Source: Buxus sempervirens
Lineage: Eukaryota > Streptophyta > Magnoliopsida > Buxales > Buxaceae
Assembly (NCBI GenBank): GCA_947561395.2
Contig: OX387184.1
Span: 32,416,766 to 32,480,765 of the forward strand
Reading direction: 5' to 3'
DNA: 64,000 bases
A model generated the notes under the pieces. That model was not told where the DNA came from. It worked only from the letters and a program-made list of their open reading frames with translations, and made no database searches. A program made the translations under genes and the position numbers. This document shows, piece after piece, positions 20,402-30,534 of this stretch (position 1 is the first letter of the stretch; each line of letters starts with the position of its first letter).

Positions 20402-21415
20402 GTCCCACAAAAGAGAGAAAGGTCTGAAATTCAAAGGCTTTCAGAGGCCCGTGTTTTTTTTTTTTTTTTTTTTTTAAGGGTCTGAAATTCAGAGGCTTTC
20501 AGAGGCCCAGGGATATTTTTGGAAAAGGTCTGAAATTCAGAGGCTTTCAGAGGCCCAGGGATGTTTTGATGAAAGTCTGAAATTCAAAGGCTTTCAGAGG
20601 CCCAAAAGGAAAAGGTCTGAAATTCAAAGGCTTTCAGAGGCCCAAAAGTTCTGAAATTCAAAGGCTTTCAGAGGCCCAAAAGAAAAAGATCTGAAATTCA
20701 AAGGCTTTCAGAGGCCCAAAAGTTCTGAAATTCAAAGGCTTTCAGAGGCCCAAAAGAAAAAGGTCTGAAATTCAAAGGCTTTCAGAGGCCCAAAAATTCT
20801 GAAATTCAAAGGCTTTCAGAGGCCCAAAAGAAAAAGGTCTGAAATTCAAAGGCTTTCAGAGGCCCAAAAGTTCTGAAATTCAAAGGCTTTCAGAGGCCCA
20901 AAAGAAAAAGGTCTGAAATTCAAAGGCTTTCAGAGGCCCAAAAATTCTGAAATTCAAAGGCTTTCAGAGGCCCAAAAGAAAACGGTCTGAAATTCAAAGG
21001 CTTTCAGAGGCCCAAAAGTTCTGAAATTCAAAGGCTTTCAGAGGCCCAAAAGAAAAAGTTCTGAAATTCAAAGGCTTTCAGAGGCCCAAAAGAAAAAGGT
21101 CTGAAATTCAAAGGCTTTCAGAGGCCCGGAGTTTTTTGAGAAAAAGTCTGAAATTCAAAGGCTTTCAGAGGCCTGGGGTTTTTTGAGAAAAAGTCTGAAA
21201 TTCAAAGGCTTTCAGAGGCCCAGGGATTTTTGAGAAAAAGTCTGAAATTCAAAGGCTTTCAGAGGCCCAAGATTCTTTGAAAAATCTGAAATTCAAAGGC
21301 TTTCAGAGGCCCAGGATTTTTTTGAAAAATCTGAAATTCAAAGGCTTTCAGAGGCCCAAGAGTTTTGAAAAAGTCTGAAATTCAAAGGCTTTCAGAAGCC
21401 CAAGGAACCTTTCTC
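20402..21415. repeat. tandem hairpin repeat, about 24 copies
   Basis: About 24 copies of a core TCTGAAATTCAAAGGCTTTC plus AGAGGCCC, separated by short A/G-rich spacers of varying length (unit about 33-50 bp). Each core has a perfect 7-bp inverted repeat, TCTGAAA...TTTCAGA, around a 9-nt loop. Copies in the middle (20,600-21,100) are almost identical and often alternate between two spacer types, which suggests expansion of a dimer. It lies in the untranslated leader of the element RNA. Confidence 0.9.
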
Positions 21416-21559
21416 TCACATTTTTTCCTTTTAATTATTTTTTTTTTGTTTTTTGTTTTTGAAGCATTTTATTCAAACTTGTTTCCCTTTATCATTATTT
21501 AAAGGTTAAAAGAATATTTTAGTGGGAAAAACTGATTAAAGTTGAATATTCCGAAGAAA

Positions 21560-21695
21560 CCGTATACACAGTACGGTCCAGCGCTGCCCGTATTGAAATT
21601 ACGAGCCTGCCGTGACCGTATGCAATCCACGGGCGAGCCTAGCCCGTATGACTAATACGGGCAAGCCCAGCCCGTGTACCAAATGCGGTTTTACG
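21560..21695. promoter_or_regulatory. ACGGGC block in the leader
   Basis: Contains ACCGTATACA, TACGGTCC, TGCCCGTATTG, GACCGTATGC, CACGGGCGAG, AGCCCGTATG, TACGGGCAAG and AGCCCGTGT in 135 bp, matching the LTR block in vocabulary. It sits between the primer site and the hairpin array, on the gag-pol side. A role as a second promoter or enhancer is inferred. Confidence 0.5.
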
Positions 21696-22881
21696 GAAGT
21701 CTGTTATATTTTTCCAGTTTTTACATGGTTTGATCACTTTCATTGTTCATCCAAACGTACGGTTCACCCATTGCAGAGCTTCTAAACTGTCCCAAAGTGG
21801 ACTTTGGCCTTTTTGCTAAAACACATGCTTGGGAGGGCACATGTACCCTCCAAATTGACATCATACTCAAGAATTTGATACCCTTTTGTTGCCTCTTGTG
21901 TGTACATAGGGTAGGATTGATTCTAAACAGAGTTAGAAACTCTTCCTATGGGCTGCACCAATTTTTAAAAACATGCATATTTTGGGACCAATTTTATCCC
22001 AAACCAATGGGTACCATGACACTCCTATGACATGAACATAATGCAAAACAATAGGATTACCTTGTTACCTTGTTTACCTTCAATATGGCATCCGCATTAT
22101 GCCCTGGTTTGTAAGCCATGCACACGGCCTTCCCACAATCATACAAACCCCATATTCCCACGTAATTGTGTACTTTAGCCAAAAACGTGTAACTCCACCT
22201 TCAAGCGTAGGGGTTTTGGGTTTTGGCTTAATGGCAACTTAGCACTCAAGCCTAATGATGACCAGAATCCCAGATCACATCATTAGCTCAAAGTTCTAAG
22301 GTGAATGTTTTCACTTTCGCTTTCCGAAGTATCGACCTCGTTGCGCCAAGCTACACACATTCAGGTTCAACTTCCTATAGGTTAAGGGTAGGCTGTGTAA
22401 AAATAAAAGGTGCACAGTGCATTGTAAAAATAGGTTACATTCAAAACGTCCCAAACCCTTGCCACTCTTTTCGCAGCCATGCATAAACAAACCAAGGCAT
22501 AATAGGAAAGCATATTTAAAATAAACAAGTAAATAAAGCAATCCTATAGCACCCAAAACATGCTCATAAAAAAAATCATCTATCATGCAAACATATGATC
22601 ATGTTATACACCCAAAATCATCATGGAGATCATGCTGAAAATTAAAACATGCTATCACAAAAATATAGCAAGAAATAAGCATAGTTCATCAAAACGGACC
22701 TCCCCTACGCATGTTTGTAGAAACAATCCTATAAATCAAAATTAAGCATGTTTCTACCCCCATGAATTCTTAAGCAATAATTCAGGTTTAAAATATACTC
22801 AACATGCTTAAGAACACAAAATAGCAAGCAAATCAAAAACTCAAAAACATGAACAAACACCAAAAGGCTCAAATCCACAAC

Positions 22882-22899
22882 TCCCCAGCAGAGTCGCCA
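22882..22899 (-). other. primer binding site of the Tat/Ogre element
   Basis: The minus strand reads TGGCGACTCTGCTGGGGA, two bases inside the 5' LTR end (CTCACA). Ogre and related Tat elements are reported to prime with an Arg tRNA, and this sequence fits that class by recall. Confidence 0.8.
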
Positions 22900-22901
22900 G
22901 T

Positions 22902-24702
22902 TGTGAGACATGGGAAAAAAATCAATCTAATGATTTCCTCAATCATCACACGGGATTATATAAAACAAAGAGTCGCCACCATTCAATTTAGGTGTGAATG
23001 GACACCAAAATATTAAATAAGCACAAAAGGCAATTTTAGGGTAAAATATCCCTCCTAAAAAAAACAACCAGAGATGGGTAAGGGGATTAAGTTATGAACA
23101 GGGGAAGGTGTTAGGCACCCCTGTTCATCCACACAAGGTGGTTGCCAGGTATTTGTTCATGTTAAAATAAAGAAAAAAAACTTGCTATAAAAATCACACA
23201 AAATCACAAAAAAGGCAAAAATATATGGTTTTTTTCATATGAATAGTCTGATTGATCCAGAACTATCAAACATGATCATACCATTCCTAGGGTTTCATGA
23301 TCAAAATAAAATTGAGATAAAATCAAATAAAATCAATTTAAAGTGAAAAATCCAAAAATCTGGCTTCAAGTCAAATTCTAGAAATCTGGAAAAATATGAT
23401 TTTTATAAAATATTTCAAAATTGAACTTGAATCATCCAGGACATAGATAAAGCCCAAATTTCACATTAAATCTGAAAATAAAAACCAAAAATACCCACGT
23501 TGATGAAGAACACCAAAAGGGGAGAATTTAGACCGTAGGGTCTTATCTCAAAAGTGAAAAACAATTTAAAAACCACATCATGAAACCCTAGAGTTTACTT
23601 TTAGGCTTCTGGATCCAGATCTACCATATTGATCATGATAAATCCAAGATCCTAGCCTAAAATCACAAAAATCACGAAAACAGTGCTGTAGGTGCAAAAG
23701 TGGCAAAAATCCAAATTTTATCAAAAAGAGATGATCTCATGCTATAAACATCATAGATTTATGTCATTCATTCAGATATATCATAAAAAGCATTAAAACA
23801 TGATCAGGATATTTAAAACAGCCATATCTCACAGATTAGAGCACATGGGGGTCTACCCTACGGATCCACCTGGTCTCTTTTCCCCTAGTTCTCTCTTCAC
23901 GTTTTACGGCTAGAGAGACTCTTGAGGTACTTAGAGATAGGTTTGGTTACACAAACACAATCACAGGCCTTATTCTATGAAAAAAAGAAAAAAACAGATA
24001 TGGGGTTCTATTCTAGGGATCCACCTGTTCCCCTTTCCCCTAGTTCTCTCTTCACGTTTTACGGCTAGAGAGACCCTTGAGGTACTTAGAGGCAGGTTTA
24101 GGAATACGAAAACAGATATGGCCTTATTCTACAGCAATAGAGATGATCCTATTACTTCTAGAATTGAAGACAGAAAATAAAAAAGGATAGGGGACTTACC
24201 TGGATTGAGCAGGCAGAGCAGCAGGGATTCCTTTCCTTATCTTGGAGCTTTTGATTCTTCAAAATTTCGTGGCCTTTAGCTAGAGGAAAGAGCCTCTATT
24301 TATAGACACACCCAGGGGCATGGTTGGTCCAGAAGGATATATCCTGATTCTCAGGATAGAATGAAATACAGAGATAATGCCCATCCATAGTGGCTTCAGC
24401 GAATAAAATACTTAATTCGCTCGTTTAAAGATATATTGGACTTCAAATAAAGCTCGGAAATCGAGAGGAGGACAAAACTTGCACGTGTCCTTAATGCCCG
24501 TAAATGCACTACGGTCCAACGGGGACCGTATAGGTACTACGGGCGCGCCTGCCCGTAGATATTTTGCGGGCGAGATCTGCCCGTGAAGCCAATACGGGCA
24601 AAGCCTGTTCTTTCTATTTTTAGGCTTTTTTCACCTGTTTTAAGCTCTAATTACATGTTTTTATTATTTTCTCATTTGGCAGTGCAATTTGGGGTGTCTA
24701 CA
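22902..24702 (-). repeat. 5' LTR of the Tat/Ogre element
   Basis: The 1801-bp partner of 3189-4989, with no indels between them. It ends next to the primer site on one side and the CTCTT duplication (24703-24707) on the other. It carries a TATA box at 24296-24305 (minus) and an ACGGGC block at about 24491-24603. The hairpin CTACGGGC gcgcct GCCCGTAG there is perfect, unlike in the 3' copy. Confidence 0.95.
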
Positions 24703-27333
24703 CTCTTATAAAATTATCTCAAAGGTGTTGGCTTCCAGATTAGCCTCTATCCTTCCAAGACTTATTTCTTTTGAGCAGAGTGCTTTCATTAAAGGAAGGG
24801 TAATTACTGATAATATATGCCTTGCTCATGAGCTTTGTCAGCATCTGAACAGAAAGAATTTGGGAGGTAATATCATCATGAAGCTTGATATGGCAAAAGC
24901 TTTTGACCGTATGGATTGGAAGTTTATTCTTGAAGTTTGTAAGAAATTTGGTTTCTCAAATGCTTGGTGTAACATCATTTTCCGCTGTATTTCAAAACTG
25001 CCGGTTCAGCATTTTGATTCAAGGTAAAGCTCATGGTTTCTTCAATTCTTCAAGAGGTTTGCGTCAAGGTGATCCCCTATCTCCTTTCCTCTTTATTTTG
25101 GCTGAGGAAGTTCTAAGTAGAGGAATTAAGCATCTGGTTTCTTCAGGAAAAGTAGCAAGGTATCATTCTGGTCGAAATTCTCTTCAAGTTTCTCATCTTT
25201 TGTACGCAGATGATATCTTGATATTCGCTAATGGTACAAAAGGTTCTCTTTCTCATTTGCTGAAATTCCTTGATTCTTATGAAAGGCATCTGGACAAAAG
25301 GTTAACAAGAATAAAAGTTGTTTCTTTGTTTCTTCAAAACTTTCTCCTTCAAGAGTTGCATTGATTCAACAAGTCACTGGTTTTTCCAAAGGAAGTCTTC
25401 TGGCCAAGTATCTAGGGGTTCCACTATTTATTGGTAGAGCTTCTGCTTCTCTTTTTCAAGATATATTGGACAAAATTCAGAAGAAAATTAGTGGATAGAA
25501 AGCCAAGCTTTTATCTCATGGAGGTAAAGTTACGTTGATTCAAAGTGTTCTTTCAAGTATTCCTATTCACCTCTTATCTGCTGTTCTTGTTCCAAAATCT
25601 GTTATTAGAAGACTGGAATCAATTTTTAGTAATTTTTTTTGGGGAGAATCAGCTGACTATGGGCGTAAAAGGCATTGGGTTGCTTGGGACCAGATTTGTC
25701 TACCCAAAGAGGAGGGGGATTGGGCATCAAGGCATTGAAGGAGGTGATGAAAAGTCTTCATATTAAATTGGGATGGAGAGCTATGCATGACAATGGACTT
25801 TGGGTCAAGTACATGAGAACTAAATATTGCCACACTAATTCTTTAAGACATGCAGATTTTAAGATGGGTATATCTAAAATTTGGAGAGCTACTTTATATG
25901 TGAAAGACATTATTATCTCAAACACTGGTTGGAGTATAGAAGAAGGTAACATAAACTTCTGGTTTGATAAATGGTCTCCTCATGGTACTCTTGCAGATTA
26001 TGTGAATGAGGAGGAGATTAGTAATCCCAATATTAAAGTGGCCGAGGTTGTTGAGAGTAATTCATGGAATTTGCAGACCATTAATCCTCCTCTTCCAATG
26101 GATATTTGCAGGTCTATTAAAGACATTTGTCCTCAGCTTAGAAATCTCCAGGATCGGCCAATCTGGCTTCCTTCTCCTAATGGCACTTTCACTATTAAAT
26201 CAACTTGGCAGCAAGTTAGAAGGGCAGCTCCCATTTCCTATTTAAATAATTTCTGGAAACACTATATTCCATCGAAAATATGTATTCACACTTGGAAATT
26301 GTTTAAGGGGGCGATTCCTACAGATGAAAGAATTAAAAGACTGGGTATTCAGCTATGTTCTAAGTGTAGTTGCTGCAAGAATGCTAAAGAAGAAAAAATT
26401 GATCAATTGTTTTCCTATGGGGAAGTTGCTCAAAAAATCTGGAGTCATTTTGCTCAAAAATTCAAAGTTCAACATCATCATCTTCATGATATTCACAGCA
26501 GATTTTTGTTTTGGTTTGGTCTTTCCAAGACAAAGGATTAGATGGGTCTTCTCATGTTTGCTTTGCCTCAATTTTTCGCATGGGAAATCTGGTTATCTAG
26601 ATGCAATCACACGTGAGAAAATGAAGATAAGAATGTAGACAAATTAATATTCAGCATCACCCATTGATTGCAAGAGGCTGCATATTTCACTAAACCAAAG
26701 ATTCCTTGCAATAATTCCAAGGAGATAGTGCTTGATTCTCTCCATATTTTCTACCCTCAAATCAGCACTTCCAATTTCAAATTTGTCAAGTGGAAGAGAC
26801 CTCAACTTAGTTCTATCATTCTTAATATTGATGGTGCATCCAAAGGTAATCCGGGTTTAAGTGGAGGTGGAGGTGTTTTCAGAGATGATAAAGGGAATTT
26901 TTTTATGGGTTTTTTCGGTCAGTTATGGGCAAATGACAAACACTAGTGCTGAAGTTTTGGCGTTAAGAGATGGGCTCCGTTTGGCAGATAATGAAGGTTT
27001 ACAGAATTTCACCATTGAAACTGACTCAAAAATCCTTGCTGATGCTATTAATAATGGCACTTCTATTTCTTGGAAGGGTTTGTTTTGGTAGAAAGAAATT
27101 CTCTCAAGAATAGATAAAAATCAAAGAAGAATTCAGCATATATATAGAGAAGCAAATTCGGTGGTAGATGCTCTTGCTAATGTGGGTTGTAATGTTTTGG
27201 ATTTCACCACTTACTTTCTTGAATCTCATCTTCCTGTAAATGTCAAAATTTGTCTTTTTCATGATAGAACAGGAATCTATAGCATTAGAAGTTAGTTGTT
27301 GGTATTTCATTGTAACTAGATTAAAAAAAAAAA
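24703..27333 (+). pseudogene. LINE ORF2 part 2: RT, zinc-finger region and RNase H (frameshifted)
   Basis: Continuation of the LINE cut at 3188. RT words follow in order: KIISKVLASRL, QSAFIKGR, KLDMAKAFDRMDW, a frameshift near 25020, SRGLRQGDPLSPFLF, and the catalytic YADD (about 25204-25215). A further shift near 25300 and a stop near 25496 follow. Next come the WFDKWS segment, a zf-RVT-like block with a CSKCSCC cluster, and an RNase H domain starting NIDGASKGNPG (about 26825). Its Glu and Asp appear in SAEVLALRDGL and ETDSK in another frame. A 12-base A run at about 27322-27333 marks the 3' tail. It was inactive before or soon after the Tat/Ogre insertion. Confidence 0.85.
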
Positions 27334-30268
27334 AGTGGCTAAGCCCCGGGCTATCAGCAGCTTGTGAAGGTGAGCATTTTTCATTTGGTCAAATAAGGTT
27401 TCTTATTGTAAGAAAAATTAGCTAAGTGTTGGTTGGTTATGTGCAAATAGGAGCGGAGTGGCAAAGACGTAAATCTTTGTGTCTGGTGGGAGAAGTCACT
27501 TAAGTGAAAAAAGAAAAAAAAAGGGGGGGGGGGCCATTCGACCAACACACCCAACCCCTCTCCCTTTCTCTCTTCTTCATCTTCCTCCTTCCCTTCCCAC
27601 CTTCATTTCTTCATCATCTTCTCTTGGATTTTCTTCCCTCATCACTTCCGTCCATTTCTAAACTCATTGGAAGAGTTCCCTTGCAAGAAAAAGAAGAAGA
27701 ACATCAAAGAAGGGCATTTTCATTTGGGAGTATTTGCTTGGAGATTGTTGTGAAACCAACCAAGAAGCCTACAAGTGCTGTTCGTGGGTTGATTTGGAAG
27801 CAAGAAAACTTGCTTAAGTGTTTGCAAGAGGTAAGCAACACCACCCCAACCTATTTTTCCAATTTCGGCCATTTTCGTATGTTAAATGTATGAGTTAGGG
27901 TTGAGATGTAAAATAGTTTATTTGTACAAATAGGAGGGATTTTTCTTAGGGGTTTTGTTGGTAGTAGATAACTACACATGCTAGGAGCAATTTAGAGCCC
28001 AAAAACACCCAAAATGAGTGAGATTTGAGAAAATCCCCAAAAGTCAGATTTCACGAGTTGCTGAGAAGCCCCAGCCACTCGAGCGCGGCATCGGGCGATA
28101 GTTTTAGGAAGAGTTTTAAGCCATGGCCACTTGAGAGACACTCAAGTGACTATTCTAGCAAATTGCCTTAATAGAGGAACCCTAGAGCTAATTCTTGGCC
28201 GCTCAAAGCAGGCTCAAGCGACCCATCAAGCGCCCTTACCAGATTTTCCCATTTTTGTATTATTTTTAGCCCAGATTGAACTACCATTTGTTTTCATTCA
28301 AATCCAATCCATGTGTAAATGAGAGTTAGGTGTTTAGGAGGTGTTTCAACTGGAGTTATCACCAAATTCCAAATAGTAATGATTTTGGGTAAGTTTTGCT
28401 AGAATAGGTCTCATAGAGAGTTTCTGTTCCAGATTTTTATAGAAGTGGGATAAATTGATTCCACCACTTCAAACACCTTCCAAATAACATATGGAAGTAG
28501 AATATGAGGACCAAAACCAATTTGAATAAGTTTTCAAAGGAGTTGAGGCATGGGTTGCCAAAATGGATCAAGGAATGTAGGAATTTCCAAAAGTGTGATT
28601 TTAGCCCAGATCTAACCACTAAGTGTTTCTATTCAAATCCAACCTATGTATAGGTGAGAATTATGTGTCTAGAAAGTATCCCAACTGGAAGTATCTCAAA
28701 ATTCCAATTAACAAGGATTTTAGGTACGTGTTACCAAAGAAGGTCTTGTAGAGAGTTTCTGTCCCAGATTTCTATGGAAGTAGGATAATTTGATTCCGTC
28801 ACTTCGAGCACCTTCCAAATAGCCCTTAGAAGTAGAAATCAAGAACCGAAACCCATTTGTACAAGTATTGAAATAGTTGGGGCATATGTTGCCCAAATGG
28901 ATCATGAAGTGTAGAAATTTCTGGAAAACCTATCCTTTATCATGGACCTTCAGTATGAGTACACAATACATGATAAGAAAGGCTTCGGCCTAGTATTTGG
29001 CACCCGATATGAAGGGCATTGGCCCATATTGAATTGCACGATATTAAGGGCGTTGGCCCATTACTTGATAGCATGAGAGGAAGGGCAGTGACCCATGGTT
29101 ATTGATGTATTATACGGAGGGCAATGGCCCTGATTCCATGAGACATGTAAGGGGGGCAGTGGCCCCAATTTGTAATCACAAGAGCTTGGGATTGTGAGAT
29201 ATCTGGTACGATGAACAAATGTATATTTAGGGCATTGGCCCACTTGGTTAGCTTGCCATGGATGTAGACACATTGAATAAAGAGGGCTTGGCCCAAGATT
29301 GACTCGGATAAGGCCATGGGCTACCCTGGAGAACTTCCCAAGATTGACTCAGATAAGGCAAGGGTGCATGTTGTATTGTTATTATTTCTGTTCCCTATGG
29401 TTGTATCATCCCGGCACCATGTGTAATTGGTGGCTGATGGCCATTCGCTATGTGTAATCGGCACTGAATGCCTAAACTTCATGTGTAGACGGTGTGTTAG
29501 TTTCCTACATTGTGTGTAATCAGCGTAGATGCCTAGCCACCTTGTGTTGACGGTGAAGCTAGATGGATATGCCTAGCCACCATGTGTAGATGGTGAAGCT
29601 AGATGGATATGTCTTGATGTTGTTGTTTTTGAGTAGTATAATATTAAACCTCCTACATAACCATTGGTGAGATTGGATGAAAGTTTGTATTAATTGTACA
29701 TTGACGTACAAGCATGCACCAACTTGTATGGCACTCAACTGTGATACTTGATTTATGATTTCAAATAACTGCATGTCATGATTTAACCGATTGATATATG
29801 CCTAAACTGTGTTTTCTCGTGCATGCATGTGTTACTTACTGAGACATCCATCTCACAATTGTTTTACTTCTTAATTTTCAAATCCATCAACGCCCGATGT
29901 GAAGGACCGGGTTGGGGATAGAGGCAAAGAGAAAGCCTTTGGGTATTGAAAGGAAGATCTCTATAGGCCTTAGGTTTTATTCTGATTGTTCATGTATAGT
30001 CTGTTGAATTGGCAAAACCTTGTATTTTGAGAGGAGTGATATAGTCACCCATCGTTTTGTAATCAATTCTCGTGTCTTATTGCACTTCGACATATTTAGA
30101 AATATATATGAATACATTTTGGACATGAACATTCATAAACTATTTATCACTTGCACTTGTTAGGAAAAAGTTTTAAATCCTTGGCATTTTATCATGTATA
30201 ATGCCCACTTGCCACGGTCTGGGACGGGTTGTGCCTTGGAGGGGCAGACCTAGTTCCAGGTCATGACA
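27334..30268 (+). mobile_element. main part of the solo LTR, with internal repeats
   Basis: This is the remainder of the LTR that starts at 2773. It is non-coding. About 27,540-27,660 is pyrimidine-rich. A roughly 340-bp tandem duplication covers about 28,380-28,590 and 28,720-28,925 (both with GAGAGTTTCTGT and CACCTTCCAAATA). A degenerate GGGC...TTGGCCC repeat lies at about 28,975-29,300, and GTGTA-based short repeats at about 29,415-29,600. It ends GGTCATGACA at 30268. Confidence 0.65.
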
Positions 30269-30534
30269 AAGGAGATGGACATAGGGATGCACCGAGACAC
30301 CCTGGAGAGATACAGACAGCATGGGACTTAGAGTAGTTCCGTAACATGGACTCGCCGATCTTTAGGGGATTGCCAGACCTGATGGAGGCCAAGAGATGGC
30401 TTCTAAGAGTCGAGTGGATATTTGAGGCGATGGACTGCTCTGATAACAAGAGGGTGAGATTAGCCGCATTTTTGTTTGAGGGGAAGGCAGTTCACTGGTG
30501 GAGAGTTATGAAGAGGCAGAACCCCCAGGCTATT
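30269..30534 (+). pseudogene. gag continuation of the outermost chromovirus
   Basis: The sequence resumes gag after the solo LTR and contains the retrotransposon gag core: a FRGLPDLMEAKRWL segment, then AVHWW. A shift or stop near 30,330 breaks the frame. It ends in another insertion at 30535, with the candidate duplication CTATT just before it. The matching segment in the 34090 element is at about 37,040-37,230. Confidence 0.7.

Larger units (their letters stand above)
20156..22881 (-). other. Tat/Ogre leader between primer site and gag
   Basis: The 2.7-kb leader is non-coding on the sense strand. From the primer site inward it holds about 1.2 kb of unremarkable AT-rich sequence, an ACGGGC block (about 21560-21695), the hairpin tandem array (20402-21415), a T/A-rich run and the gag start. 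An acceptor-like TTTTTTGCCAG on the minus strand near 20212 might mark leader splicing. No ORF1-like frame was recognised. Confidence 0.6.
3189..24702 (-). mobile_element. complete Tat/Ogre-type Ty3/Gypsy element, 21.5 kb
   Basis: Two 1801-bp LTRs (3189-4989 and 22902-24702) bound 21,514 bp. A perfect CTCTT duplication (3184-3188, 24703-24707) flanks the element inside a LINE RT frame. Read on the minus strand the order is 5' LTR, primer site, 2.7-kb leader with tandem hairpin repeats, gag-pol, then an 8-kb 3' region. The 3' region holds two intron-bearing genes in the opposite orientation. The Tat/Ogre assignment rests on size, the TGGCGACTCTGCTGGGGA primer site, the DNGS protease motif, a second (archaeal-type) RNase H, and antisense ORFs downstream of pol. 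The LTRs differ at 6 of 1801 sites by eye. At a commonly used 1.3e-8 per site per year this is roughly 0.1 million years. I saw no ORF1 of the kind Ogre elements have upstream of gag. Confidence 0.9.
2773..30268 (+). mobile_element. solo LTR in gag, interrupted by a LINE carrying the Tat/Ogre element
   Basis: The LTR starts TGTGAAACCCCG at 2773 and ends GGTCATGACA at 30268. It is flanked by a perfect 5-bp duplication, AAGGA, and the gag reading continues across it. Only about 80 bp lie left of the LINE. The remaining roughly 2.9 kb are at 27334-30268. No primer site or internal region is attached, so it is a solo LTR left by recombination. The plus orientation is inferred from TG...CA ends and matching gag orientation. 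Confidence 0.75.

Noticed and set aside
20402-21415. CRISPR-like array
   Set aside because: Spacers are short, low in complexity and mostly repeated, and the setting is a plant retrotransposon leader.
21743-22030. 95-aa plus-strand frame as a possible third accessory gene
   Set aside because: No promoter block orientation, no recognisable domain and no splice support; left as leader sequence.
2852-27333. Treating the two LINE parts as independent LINEs
   Set aside because: The RT reading continues from 3188 to 24703 once the Tat/Ogre element and one copy of CTCTT are removed.
27504-27893. 129-aa frame with a hydrophobic Ser/Pro-rich start
   Set aside because: It sits inside a solo LTR in pyrimidine-rich sequence and matches nothing recognisable.
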